A DNA stretch of 64,000 bases, taken from assembly GCF_012034935.1 (NCBI RefSeq), contig NZ_JAATEN010000022.1:53305-117304 (forward strand), in the 5' to 3' direction. The first letter of the stretch is position 1; each line of letters begins with the position of its first letter. Source of the stretch: Streptomyces zingiberis. Its GTDB lineage: Bacteria; Actinomycetota; Actinomycetes; Streptomycetales; Streptomycetaceae. The notes under the pieces are model-generated. The model was not told the DNA's origin and did no database searches. It saw nothing but the letters and a program-made list of their open reading frames with translations. The translations under genes and the position numbers were made by a program. Below, in pieces: positions 32,670 to 43,231 of the stretch.

Positions 32670-32915
32670 GGGCGGCCGGGCGGGCGTGTGCCTGCCCGTG
32701 TCCGCCGCGCCCGTGTCCCGCGGGGCCCGTCCCGGCCCGCCCGCCCCGGTCCGTTCCGCGCTCGTCCGCCCCGCCGGGAGCTCCCGTTCCGGACCGCGCG
32801 CCGCGGCGCCCGGTGCCCCCGCCCGGGTGGCCGGGTGACGGCGTACGGGCGTGACCCGTCACACGCGGGTGCGTAACCGCCGCCCCCGAGAGCGCGGGCC
32901 CCCGGGCCGGGGCCG

Positions 32916-32921
32916 TAGGCT
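32916..32921 (+). promoter_or_regulatory. -10 element of glmS (leaderless layout)
   Basis: TAGGCT seven bases before the ATG places the transcription start at or beside the start codon. No convincing -35 is visible 17-18 bases upstream. Confidence 0.5.
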
Positions 32922-32928
32922 GCGGGGC

Positions 32929-34772
<1,844 letters not shown>

Positions 34773-34776
<4 letters not shown>

Positions 34777-35141
34777 TCATAGGCGTCGGGATCGACGTCG
34801 CCGAGATCGCCCGGTTCGCGGCGGCGCTGGACCGGACGCCCGCCCTCGCCGAACGGCTGTTCCTGGCACGTGAACGGACGCTGCCGGGCGGTGAGCGGCG
34901 CGGTACCGCCTCGCTCGCCGCCCGCTTCGCCGCCAAGGAGGCGCTCGCCAAGGCGCTGGGCGCCCCCGGTGGCCTGGCCTGGACGGACGCGGAGGTCGTC
35001 ACCGCCCCCGACGGCCGGCCCACGCTGCGCGTGACGGGGACGGTCGCCGCCTGCGCCGCCCGGCTGGGCGTCACCGGCTGGCACGTCTCGCTCAGCCATG
35101 ACGCGGGGATCGCCTCGGCGGTGGTCATCGCCGAGGGGTGA
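34773..35141 (+). CDS. acpS: holo-[acyl-carrier-protein] synthase
   Basis: 122 aa from GTG 34773, which overlaps the glmS stop (GTGA). Mg ligands Asp8 (VGIDVAEI) and Glu56 (RFAAKEALAKALG) are present, as is the C-terminal HVSLSHD. It transfers 4'-phosphopantetheine from CoA to acyl carrier proteins of fatty acid synthesis; CoA supply depends on CoaA encoded nearby. Coupled translation with glmS is likely. Confidence 0.96.
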
Positions 35142-35638
35142 GACGGCCCCGGACCCCGGGAGCCGAAGCGGCGCGGGGCGGCGGTGGGTTGCCGCCGTTG
35201 GGGGCGGGGCCCGCCGCGGCCGGCCCCGCCGCCCGGCCCGTTCCCCGGGCTCCCCGGCCCTCCCGGCCTCCCCTCGGGCCCCGTCCGCCGCCGCGCGTTT
35301 CCCCGGCCTCCCTTCGGCCCCCTCTTTCCGCCGCGCGTTTCCCCGGGCCCCCTCCGGGTCTTCCCACCGGGCCCGGTCCTCCCGCCGGGCCCGCCCCGGC
35401 ACCCGCCGCCCTCACCCGGCCGGCCGCGCTCCGCTGGCCCGCCGCCGTGCCGCTTGCCAGGCTCGGCCGTGGTGGGCGCCGGCCGGATCCTCCGGCGCCC
35501 GCCTCCGGGCGGTTCCCGGCGCGCGCCGTCACGCGGCGTCCCGGGAGCCCGGGAGAGCCGGGGCCCGCTGCGGGGCCCGGTGAGCCCGCGCCAGGCCCCG
35601 GACGATTCCCGACGGGCCCCGACCAGGTGGAGAGCACG
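35142..35638. other. long gene-free polypyrimidine stretch
   Basis: 497 bases without a supported gene. From about 35221 to 35450 the + strand is almost only C, T and G, with A nearly absent and runs such as CCGGCCCTCCCGGCCTCCCC. A direct repeat CCGCCGCGCGTTTCCCCGG occurs twice (about 35290 and 35328). Open frames here are artefacts of low-complexity DNA. Confidence 0.6.
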
Positions 35639-35923
35639 ATGGAGATGCCGATCGTCAACGACTGCGCGGCGACCGCCTGCGCGTACAACCGGGAGAGCAG
35701 CTGCCACGCGCGCGCCATCACCGTGGGCGACCCCGGGCACGCGCACTGCGACACCTTCACGGACGGCGCGCCCAAGGGCGGTGATCCGATGGCCACCGGC
35801 CGGGTGGGGGCGTGCAAGATGTCCGACTGCCGCCACAACGACCAGCTGGAGTGCCGCGCCCCGGGGATCACCGTCGGCCTCCGGCAGCACATGGCCGACT
35901 GCATGACGTACGAGCCCGCCTGA
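35639..35923 (+). CDS. DUF1540 protein, two Cys-rich modules
   Basis: 94 aa from ATG 35639. Two related Cys-rich modules follow one another: NDCAATACAYNRESSCHARAI with HCDTF, and CKMSDCRHNDQLECRAPGI with DCMTY. Each has four Cys in the spacing of DUF1540, thought to bind zinc. The family is known from actinobacteria and firmicutes, where its role is unclear. It is monocistronic; GGTGGAGAG precedes the ATG. Confidence 0.85.
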   Translation: MEMPIVNDCAATACAYNRESSCHARAITVGDPGHAHCDTFTDGAPKGGDPMATGRVGACKMSDCRHNDQLECRAPGITVGLRQHMADCMTYEPA

Positions 35924-36015
35924 CGGAACGTTCGCCGGGGCGCCCGCCGCCCGGTTCCTCCGCCGTGCGGTGCGGGGGGAGCGCCCGGGCCGGGCCGGCC
36001 GGGACACTGGGGACC

Positions 36016-37533
36016 ATGAGAACTGCGTACAGCGTGGAAACCGTACGGGCGGCCGAACGCGCGCTGATGGCGCGCCTTCCCGAGGGAGCGCTCATGCTGC
36101 GCGCGGCGGCCGGGCTGGCGGCCGCGTGCGCCGGCGTGCTGGGCCGGGTCTCCGGGGCCCGGGTGGCGGTGCTGGCCGGCAGCGGCGACAACGGTGGTGA
36201 CGCCCTGTACGCCGGGGCCCGGCTGGCCCGGCGCGGGGCGGCGGTCACCGCCGTCCTGCTCGCGCCGGACCGCGCGCACCCCGGTGGCCTGGCGGCCCTG
36301 CGCGCCGCGGGCGGACGGGCCGTGCCGGCGGCGGCGCCGGGGCCGGAGGCCGGGACGGGGGACGCGCCGGGTGCCGGCGGCACGCACCGTGCCGCCCTGT
36401 CGGCGGTCGGCCGGGCGGACCTGGTCCTGGACGGCATCACCGGGATCGGCGGGCGGGGCGGGCTCCGCCCCGCCGCCGCCGCGCTGGCCGCCGCCGCCCG
36501 TGACTCCGGCGCGGTGGTGGTGGCCGTCGACCTGCCGAGCGGTGTGGACGCCGGTACCGGTGAGGTCGGCGGCGCCGCCGTACGGGCCGACGCGACCGTC
36601 ACCTTCGGCGCCTGCAAGCCGGGGCTGCTGATCGACCCGGGGGCCGGCCACGCCGGGGCCGTGCGGCTGGTCCCCATCGGGCTGGAGCCGTTCCTCCCGG
36701 CCACGGCCGAGCTGGAGGCGCCGCAGCACGCGGACGTGGCGGCGTTGCTGCCCACGCCGGGCGCGGAGAGCGACAAGTACCGGCGCGGGGTCGTCGGGGT
36801 GGTGGCCGGCTCGGCGCGCTACCCGGGCGCGGCGGTGCTCGCCGTCGCGGGCGCGCTGCGCGGCGGTTCGGGCGCCGTGCGGTACGTCGGCCCGGCGGGG
36901 GACGCGGTGATCGCCCGCTTCCCGGAGACGCTGGTGAGCGCCGGCCCGCCGGCCAAGGCGGGCCGGGTACAGGCGTGGGTGATCGGGCCGGGCCTCGGTG
37001 AGGGGCCGGACGCCCGCCGCGCGATGAAGGACGTCCTGGCCTCGGAGGTGCCCGTCCTGGTGGACGCCGACGGGCTGCGCCTGCTCGACCGCAAGCAGGC
37101 GCGGCGGAGGAGGGCGCCACTGCTGCTCACACCGCACGCCGGGGAGGCGGCGGCGCTGCTCTCCGTGGCGCGCGAGGAGGTGGAGGGCGCGCGGCTGGCG
37201 TCCGCGCGCCGGCTCGCGGCGGAGTTCGGCGCGACGGTCCTGCTCAAGGGGTCCACGACGCTGGTGGCGGACGCCGAGGGGCCGGTACGGGTCAACCCGA
37301 CCGGCACCGGCTGGCTGGCCACGGCCGGCACGGGCGACGTGCTGTCCGGGCTGACGGGCTCGCTGCTGGCGGCCGGGCTCGCCCCCCGGGAGGCGGCGTC
37401 CGCGGGCGCGTATCTGCACGGCCTGGCCGGACGGCGGGCAGCGGGGCGCACAGGGGCGCCCATCGGGGCGTCCGAGGTGGCGGCGGCCCTGGCGGGGGCC
37501 TGGGCGGATGTGGCCTCCGGCAGCGACGGCTGA
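36016..37533 (+). CDS. nnr: bifunctional NAD(P)HX epimerase / ADP-dependent dehydratase
   Basis: 505 aa. N-terminal YjeF_N epimerase domain to about 230 (GSGDNGGDALYAGARLARRG; DLPSGVDAGTGEV) and C-terminal carbohydrate-kinase-like dehydratase domain from about 245 (KYRRGVVGVVAGSARYPGAA; LTPHAGEAAALL; GTGDVLSGLTGSLLAAG). It repairs hydrated NADH and NADPH. GACACT lies seven bases before the ATG and no Shine-Dalgarno site is visible, suggesting a leaderless mRNA. Conserved neighbour of acpS and alr. Confidence 0.94.
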   Translation: MRTAYSVETVRAAERALMARLPEGALMLRAAAGLAAACAGVLGRVSGARVAVLAGSGDNGGDALYAGARLARRGAAVTAVLLAPDRAHPGGLAALRAAGGRAVPAAAPGPEAGTGDAPGAGGTHRAALSAVGRADLVLDGITGIGGRGGLRPAAAALAAAARDSGAVVVAVDLPSGVDAGTGEVGGAAVRADATVTFGACKPGLLIDPGAGHAGAVRLVPIGLEPFLPATAELEAPQHADVAALLPTPGAESDKYRRGVVGVVAGSARYPGAAVLAVAGALRGGSGAVRYVGPAGDAVIARFPETLVSAGPPAKAGRVQAWVIGPGLGEGPDARRAMKDVLASEVPVLVDADGLRLLDRKQARRRRAPLLLTPHAGEAAALLSVAREEVEGARLASARRLAAEFGATVLLKGSTTLVADAEGPVRVNPTGTGWLATAGTGDVLSGLTGSLLAAGLAPREAASAGAYLHGLAGRRAAGRTGAPIGASEVAAALAGAWADVASGSDG

Positions 37534-37980
37534 CGCGCGGTCCGTACGGCCGGGCGGGACGGCCCGGACGGCCGCCGGGCCGCGTCGGCACGGGCCGCGG
37601 GCGCCGTCCCGGCTGACGTCCCCCCGGCCTCCTTCCCGGCTTCCTTCCCGGCCTCCGCCCCGGCTGACGCCCCGCCATGGGCCGCAAGGACGCAGCGCCG
37701 CAAGGACGCAGCGCCGCCCGGGCCGCACGGCCGCCCGGGCCGCACGGCCGCCCGGGCCGCACGGCCGCACGGGCCGCACGGCCGCACGGGCCGCCCCGGG
37801 CCGCGCTGCCGGGCGTGCGCCGGGCGGGGGTGTGTCCTGGCGCAACCGGGTGGGCTCCCGGGCGCGCCGGTGTGCCGCCGCGGGCGGGGCGGGATGCCTC
37901 ACTCCGTTCTGATCATCAGATGGATCGGCCGGACGGGTGAGGCCGCCGCGCCCGGTCCCCGGCGGCGAGGCGGAGCGGAC
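37534..37980. other. gene-free stretch with tandem repeats, promoter region of the transpeptidase
   Basis: 447 bases. The middle is filled by the 16/17-bp repeats described separately (37681-37797). The last 100 bases, with TGATCATCAGATGGATCG near 37908, are the probable promoter region of the L,D-transpeptidase gene, but no clear -35/-10 pair was found. Confidence 0.45.
37681..37797 (+). repeat. 16-bp (x2) and 17-bp (x5) GC-rich tandem repeats
   Basis: GCCGCAAGGACGCAGC occurs twice (37681 and 37697), then GCCGCCCGGGCCGCACG at 37713, 37730 and 37747, a one-base variant at 37764 and a partial copy at 37781. The unit contains CCCGGG, so single-strand folding is likely. All units begin GCCGC, suggesting a common origin. 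Confidence 0.9.
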
Positions 37981-38898
37981 ATGGGTCCTGCGGGAAGGTG
38001 CGGGCGCTGGACGGCCGCGGTCGCGGCGGTGCTGTCGCTGGCGGGCTGCGTTTTCGCGGTGGCGGAGCATGCGCCGCCGTCCCCCACGGAGGACAACCGC
38101 CCCCGGCAGGAACGCACGCACGAACCGACGGGCCCCTCCGGCACGGCCGGCCCCGGCGGAACCGCCGGCCCCACCGGGCCGGGCGCGTCCCCGGGCCCCG
38201 GCGGGCGGCCCGCCGGGGAGCGCACGCCCGCCGAAGGGCGGCACGGACCCCAGCGTTCCGGCGCGTCCACGGCCGGCGCGCCCTCCGGGCCCTGTACGGC
38301 GCGGACGGGCCCGTACCAGCGCACCGTCGAACGGTTCCTGGGGCTCACGGTGGACGGCCGGCAGTCGGAGGCCGACTGCCGCGCGATCCGGGCCTGGCAG
38401 CACCGCGAAGGGCTGGACCCGGCCATCGGCTTCGCCGGCCCGGCGGCCCGCGACCACGTCCGCCGCCTCACCGCGCGCCGGGTGCTCGCGGACGCCCGCC
38501 GCGACCCGAACGCCGCCGGCCGGTGTCCGGTGGTCCGTGAGCGGGTCGCCTGCGTCGATCTGGCGCGGCAGTTGATGTGGGTGCAGCGGGGGCGCGAGGT
38601 GCTGATGGGGCCGGTGCACATCCGCACCGGCAAGGCGGGCCGGCCCACCCGCACCGGCACGCACCGGGTCTTCTGGCGGAACCGGGACCACTTCTCGACG
38701 CTCTACAAGACCCCGATGCCGTATGCCCAGTTCTTCGACGGGGGACAGGCGTTCCACGCCGTCCGCGACGACATCCACGACCCGGCCGGCGGTTCCCACG
38801 GCTGTGTGAACCTCACCCGGCGTGACGCGCGGCGCCTCTGGGACACGCTGCGGATCAACGACCAGGTCTACGTCTGGGGCCGCCGCCCGGGCACCTGA
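37981..38898 (+). CDS. L,D-transpeptidase lipoprotein (YkuD) with peptidoglycan-binding domain
   Basis: 305 aa. A lipoprotein signal with lipobox LAGC puts the mature N-terminus at Cys23. A Gly/Pro/Thr-rich spacer follows, then a peptidoglycan-binding-type helical domain (about 120-165) and the YkuD catalytic domain with SHGCVNLTRRDA, catalytic Cys275 and His273. The enzyme would make 3-3 cross-links in peptidoglycan on the outer face of the membrane. Its neighbours nnr and alr are unrelated in step, although alr also serves the wall. Confidence 0.9.
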   Translation: MGPAGRCGRWTAAVAAVLSLAGCVFAVAEHAPPSPTEDNRPRQERTHEPTGPSGTAGPGGTAGPTGPGASPGPGGRPAGERTPAEGRHGPQRSGASTAGAPSGPCTARTGPYQRTVERFLGLTVDGRQSEADCRAIRAWQHREGLDPAIGFAGPAARDHVRRLTARRVLADARRDPNAAGRCPVVRERVACVDLARQLMWVQRGREVLMGPVHIRTGKAGRPTRTGTHRVFWRNRDHFSTLYKTPMPYAQFFDGGQAFHAVRDDIHDPAGGSHGCVNLTRRDARRLWDTLRINDQVYVWGRRPGT

Positions 38899-38970
38899 CC
38901 CGGGCGCCGTGGTCCCGCGCCTGCCCCGCCCCCGGGCGTGGCGCCGGGCCCCGGTGAGACACTGGGGCCG

Positions 38971-40113
38971 ATGAACGATGAGCTGCGGGCCCGTGCCGAG
39001 ATCGACCTCGGCGCAATCCGGGCCAACGTCCGGGCGCTCCGGGACCGCGCCCCCGGCGCCGAGCTGATGGCCGTCGTCAAGTCCGACGCCTACGGCCACG
39101 GTGCGCTGCCCTGTGCCCGCGCGGCCCGGGCCGCCGGGGCCGCCTGGCTCGGCACCGCCACCCCGCAGGAGGCGCTGGCCCTGCGCGCGGCGGGGGACAC
39201 CGGGCGGCTGCTGTGCTGGCTGTGGACCCCGGGCGGCCCCTGGCGCGAGGCGATCGAGGCGGACGTCGACGTCTCGGCGAGCGCCGGGTGGGCGCTGCGG
39301 GAGATCGTGGCCGCGGCGCGCGCGAGCGGCCGCACCGCCCGCGTCCACCTCAAGGCCGACACGGGGCTCGGCCGCGGCGGCTGCCCGCCGCACGACTGGG
39401 CGGAGCTGGTGGCGGCGGCGCGGGCCGCCGAGGCCGAGGGTGTGCTGCGGGTGACGGGCCTCTGGTCGCACTTCGCCTGCGCCGACGAGCCGGGCCACCC
39501 TTCCATCGGCGCCCAGCTCGACGTCTTCCGCTCCGCGCTGGCCACCGCCGAGCGGGCCGGGCTGCGCCCGGAGGTGCGGCACATGGCCAACTCCCCGGCG
39601 CTGCTGACGCTGCCGGAGGCGCACTTCGACCTCGTCCGCTCGGGCATCTCCCTGTACGGCGTCTCGCCCGGCCCCGAGGTGGGGCACTCCGCCGACTTCG
39701 GGCTCCGCCCGGCCATGACGCTCGCCGGGCGGCTGGCGAGCGTCAAGCGGGTGCCGGGCGGGCACGGCGTCAGCTACGGCCACCACTACGTCACCCCGGG
39801 CCCGACGACGCTCGCGCTGGTCCCGCTCGGTTACGCCGACGGCATCCCGCGCCACGCCTCCGGCACCGGGCCGGTGCTGGTGGGCGGCAAGTGGCGGACG
39901 GTCGCGGGCCGGGTCGCGATGGACCAGTTCGTGGTGGACCTGGGCGGCGACACGGCCGCGGCGGGCGACGACGCCGTGCTGTTCGGCCCCGGCGACGCGG
40001 GGGAGCCGACCGCCCAGGACTGGGCGGTGGCCGCCTCCACCATCGCGTACGAGATCGTCACACGGATCGGCACCCGGGTGCCGCGGGTGTACGTCGGCGA
40101 GGGCGCCGGCTAG
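38971..40113 (+). CDS. alr: alanine racemase
   Basis: 380 aa from ATG 38971. PLP lysine is Lys37 in AVVKSDAYGHG; the catalytic Tyr is Tyr269 in GVSYGHHY; the substrate-loop sequence VAMDQFVVDLG is present. It interconverts L- and D-alanine, supplying D-Ala for peptidoglycan. GACACT lies seven bases before the ATG, the same layout as at nnr (both read GACACTGGGG), suggesting leaderless transcription. Confidence 0.96.
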   Translation: MNDELRARAEIDLGAIRANVRALRDRAPGAELMAVVKSDAYGHGALPCARAARAAGAAWLGTATPQEALALRAAGDTGRLLCWLWTPGGPWREAIEADVDVSASAGWALREIVAAARASGRTARVHLKADTGLGRGGCPPHDWAELVAAARAAEAEGVLRVTGLWSHFACADEPGHPSIGAQLDVFRSALATAERAGLRPEVRHMANSPALLTLPEAHFDLVRSGISLYGVSPGPEVGHSADFGLRPAMTLAGRLASVKRVPGGHGVSYGHHYVTPGPTTLALVPLGYADGIPRHASGTGPVLVGGKWRTVAGRVAMDQFVVDLGGDTAAAGDDAVLFGPGDAGEPTAQDWAVAASTIAYEIVTRIGTRVPRVYVGEGAG

Positions 40114-40700
40114 CGCCGGGAGGGGGCCGGTTGGCGGCGGGGCGGCGCGGCCGGGAGGGCCGGGGGCCGGCGCGCGGGCGGCACCGGACGGCGCGGGACC
40201 CCGCGTGGGTGGATCCCCCGGCGGGCCCCGGCAGGCCCCGGCAGGCCCCGGCCGGGATTCGCCGGTGCTCCGGGGATCGCCCGGCCCGGCGTGCGGGGCA
40301 TACGCACCGTGTGACGGTTGAGCCGGTGGGAACGACAGCGACGACGGCGTCTCGCGGGCCGGGCGGGCCGGGCGGGCCGGCGGGGCCGCCGGCCCCGGCC
40401 GGTCGCGGCGTGCTCCACGGCGCGGCGGCGGGCGGTGGCCGGCCGGCCACCGGGCCGGACCTCCCGGCCGGCGTCACCCGGGCCCCGGCCGGTGGCAGGG
40501 TGGAGGACACGGCGGACGGCCCGGCGGGCGACACGCCGGACGGCCCGGCCCGCGGCACGGCGGGGTGTCCGGCGGACGGCCCGGGGTGCGAGGCGGCCGG
40601 CGGCCCGGGGGAGGATCGGCCCCACGGGCGGACGCGGCACCGCGCGCACGGCCCGGGAGGCGAACTGGTGAACGCACGGACGGACAGGAGTGGCAGGACG
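40114..40700. other. gene-free stretch upstream of the hydrolase gene
   Basis: 587 bases. Short imperfect repeats are seen (CCCCGGCAGG three times near 40220-40250; GGACGGCCCGG three times between 40510 and 40590). The hydrolase frame is open through all of it, but codon content and lack of similarity argue against coding. An alternative GTG start for the hydrolase lies at 40668. Confidence 0.45.
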
Positions 40701-42155
40701 ATGGCTCAGACAACCGCGGGCGACCCCGCGTCCGGCGCGGCTCTCGACGCGGCCGCGGCAGCCGTGGACGCGGCGGCCGCCGCCGCGGGCCGGCGCGGCT
40801 GGCGCCGTGCGGGGCTGGCCGGGACGGCGCTCGGCGTGGTCGCCGCCGGAGCCGCCGCGGGCGTCGCGCTGGAGCGTTTCACCGTCCACCGCGGCATGCG
40901 CCGCACGGCCCGCCTCGCCCTGGACACCGCCGGACCGTACGGCACACTGCGCGGCACGCCCGGCGAGGCCGTGGCCGACGACGGGACGGTGCTCCGCTAC
41001 GAGGTCCACGAGATCCACGAGATCCGCGAGGGCCGCGAGTCCCGGGGCGCTCACCCGCCCCGGCACCCCGAGCCGTTCCGCACGCCGGGCACGGCCGGCA
41101 CGGCGGGAAGGCCGGGAGTGGCGGGAGATCCCGGGCCGGCGGGCACCCGGCAGACGCCCGGCGCCCCCGGCACGCCGCCACCCCCCGGCGCCCCGGCCAC
41201 GTCCCGCCGCCCCCGGCGCTCCCGCCGCCCCTTCGGGCGCCGCGCTCCGGCCCCGCTCACCGTCGTCTTCTGCCACGGCTACTGCCTCAACCAGGACTCC
41301 TGGCACTTCCAGCGGGAGGCGCTGCACGGCGCGGTCCGCACGGTCTTCTGGGACCAGCGCAGCCACGGCCGCTCCCGGCGCGGGGTGGCGCAGGCGGAGG
41401 GCGTCCCGCTCACGATCGACCAGCTGGGGCGCGATCTGCGGGCCGTGCTGGACGCCGCCGCGCCCGAGGGCCCCGTCGTGCTCGTCGGGCATTCGATGGG
41501 CGGGATGACGGTGATGGCGCTGGCCGCGCACGACCCGGAGTACGTCCGCGAGCGGGTGGCGGGCGTCGCGCTCGTCGGCACCTCGGCGGGCGGCCTGGCC
41601 GAGATCGACTTCGGGCTGCCGGTGGCGGGGGTGAACGCCGTGCGGCGGATACTCCCCGGCGTGTTCCGGGCGCTGGTCTCCCGGGTGGACCTGGTGGAGC
41701 GGGGGCGCCGGGTGACGGCCGACCTCTTCGCCGGGATCGTCGAGCGCTACTCCTTCGGCTCGCGGAACGTGGACCCCGCGATCACCCGTTTCGCCGAACG
41801 CATGATCGAGTCCACGCCGATCGACGTGGTCGCGGAGTTCTACCCGGCGTTCCAGGAGCACGACAAGGCGGAGGCGCTCGCGGCCTTCGCGGAGCTGCCC
41901 GTCCTGGTGATCGTCGGTGACCGCGACCTCGTCACCCCCGGCTCGCACAGCGACGCCATCGTGGCGGCGCTCCCGGGGGCCGAACTGGTGATCGTGCCGG
42001 ACGCGGGCCATCTGGTCATGCTGGAACACCCGGAGACGGTGAACGCGCGCCTGGCGGAGCTGATCTCCCGTGCGGACGCGGCCCCGCCGGCCCGGCGCCG
42101 CCGCGCACCCCGGGCGCCCCGCCTGCCCCGCCCCTCCCGGCCGGTCCAGGGCTGA
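40701..42155 (+). CDS. alpha/beta-hydrolase, membrane-anchored
   Basis: 484 aa from ATG 40701. One hydrophobic segment near residues 30-55 (LAGTALGVVAAGAAAGVAL) anchors the protein. The hydrolase domain starts near 190 (VVFCHGYCLNQDSWHFQ), with nucleophile Ser265 in GHSMGG and the catalytic His in DAGHLVMLEHPE. A Pro/Gly/Arg-rich insertion of about 70 residues (near 115-185) separates anchor and domain. A GTG at 40668 with GGGAGG upstream is an alternative start. Streptomycetes keep a similar gene between alr and tsaE; substrate unknown. Confidence 0.87.
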   Translation: MAQTTAGDPASGAALDAAAAAVDAAAAAAGRRGWRRAGLAGTALGVVAAGAAAGVALERFTVHRGMRRTARLALDTAGPYGTLRGTPGEAVADDGTVLRYEVHEIHEIREGRESRGAHPPRHPEPFRTPGTAGTAGRPGVAGDPGPAGTRQTPGAPGTPPPPGAPATSRRPRRSRRPFGRRAPAPLTVVFCHGYCLNQDSWHFQREALHGAVRTVFWDQRSHGRSRRGVAQAEGVPLTIDQLGRDLRAVLDAAAPEGPVVLVGHSMGGMTVMALAAHDPEYVRERVAGVALVGTSAGGLAEIDFGLPVAGVNAVRRILPGVFRALVSRVDLVERGRRVTADLFAGIVERYSFGSRNVDPAITRFAERMIESTPIDVVAEFYPAFQEHDKAEALAAFAELPVLVIVGDRDLVTPGSHSDAIVAALPGAELVIVPDAGHLVMLEHPETVNARLAELISRADAAPPARRRRAPRAPRLPRPSRPVQG

Positions 42156-42267
42156 GGCGCTCCCGTCCCCGGGCCGGGACGGGGAGCGGACCCCGGGCGG
42201 TGCCGTGCACTGCCGCGTCGCGTGGCCGTGCCGCGTGCTACTGCCGCCGCCGGGGCCCGTGGGCTCG

Positions 42268-42273
42268 TACCAT
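42268..42273 (+). promoter_or_regulatory. candidate -10 upstream of tsaE
   Basis: TACCAT lies eight bases before GTG 42282, which opens a 48-codon frame ending at 42428 in an ATGA overlap with the second ATG of tsaE (42425). It could be the tsaE promoter with a leader, or a leaderless leader peptide coupled to tsaE. Confidence 0.3.
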
Positions 42274-42406
42274 CGGCCGCAGTGACGGCAGCAGCACGCG
42301 CGACGCCCGGCGCACGACCGCCGCGGGGGCGCCCGGACGAGCGGAACGCCCTCCCGGCGCGGCTCCGGACGCCGCCGGACCGGGCCGGGACGACGCGAGG
42401 AGAGAG

Positions 42407-43231
42407 ATGGAAGCCCCGTACGACATGAGCACCGCCCCGGGCACCGGAACCGGAACCGGCACCGGCACCGGCACGGCAACCGGCGCCGCCGGAACGTCCG
42501 GAGCCACCAGGCCCGTCGGAGCCCCCGGAGCGGCTGGGGCCGGCGGGTCCGTGGGGCCCGGCGGCTCCGCCGTCCCCGTGCGGCTCACCGTCCGCACCGC
42601 CGACGCGATGCGCGCGCTCGGCCGCCGCCTCGCGGAGCTGCTGCGCCCCGGCGACCTCGTCCTGCTGACGGGCCGGCTCGGCGCGGGCAAGACGACGCTC
42701 ACCCGTGGCCTGGGCGAAGGGCTCGGGGTGCGGGGAGCGGTCACCTCGCCGACGTTCGTCATCGCCCGGGTCCACCCGCCGCTGGGGGACGGCCCGGCGC
42801 TGGTCCACGTCGACGCCTACCGCCTGGGTGGCGGGCTCGACGAGATGGAGGACCTGGACCTGGACGTCTCCCTGCCCGAGTCGGTGGTCGTCGCGGAGTG
42901 GGGCGAGGGGCGGATGGAGGAGCTGTCGGAGGACCGCCTCCATGTCGTGATCGACCGCGCGGAGGGCGCCGCCGCCTCGCTCCCGGGGGAACCCCCGGCC
43001 GGAGCCGGGACGGGTGTCCCGGGTGGTACGGACGCCGCTGACGCCGCTGATGGGGCCCCGGTGGTCCACGACGGCGAGCCCGGCGCGGACGAGGACGCCC
43101 GCGAGGTCACGCTGATCGGCGTCGGACCCCGCTGGGCCGCCACGGACCTCTCCCGGCTGACCGGCCCGGAGCCCTCGGACCCGGAGACCTCCGGCACGGA
43201 GCCCTCCGACCCGGAGATCGCCGGAGCCTGA
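42407..43231 (+). CDS. tsaE: tRNA t6A synthesis ATPase TsaE with low-complexity extensions
   Basis: 274 aa from ATG 42407 (GAGGAGAG upstream); ATG 42425 is also possible. The core of about 130 residues has Walker A GRLGAGKTTLTRGL, the TSPTF motif and HVDAYRL. TsaE is the ATPase that works with TsaB-TsaD to make t6A37 in tRNAs. Unlike the usual ~150-residue protein it has a 55-residue N-terminal Gly/Thr/Ala-rich extension (6-bp DNA repeats, ACCGGC type) and a ~75-residue C-terminal tail. The last codons lie in the first unit of a 119-bp tandem repeat. Confidence 0.92.
   Translation: MEAPYDMSTAPGTGTGTGTGTGTATGAAGTSGATRPVGAPGAAGAGGSVGPGGSAVPVRLTVRTADAMRALGRRLAELLRPGDLVLLTGRLGAGKTTLTRGLGEGLGVRGAVTSPTFVIARVHPPLGDGPALVHVDAYRLGGGLDEMEDLDLDVSLPESVVVAEWGEGRMEELSEDRLHVVIDRAEGAAASLPGEPPAGAGTGVPGGTDAADAADGAPVVHDGEPGADEDAREVTLIGVGPRWAATDLSRLTGPEPSDPETSGTEPSDPEIAGA

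Noticed and set aside
35125..39855. A 1,576-codon open frame on the - strand
   Set aside because: Shadow of nnr, the transpeptidase and alr on the opposite strand; Arg/Pro/Gly-rich composition typical of antisense reading in very high GC DNA.
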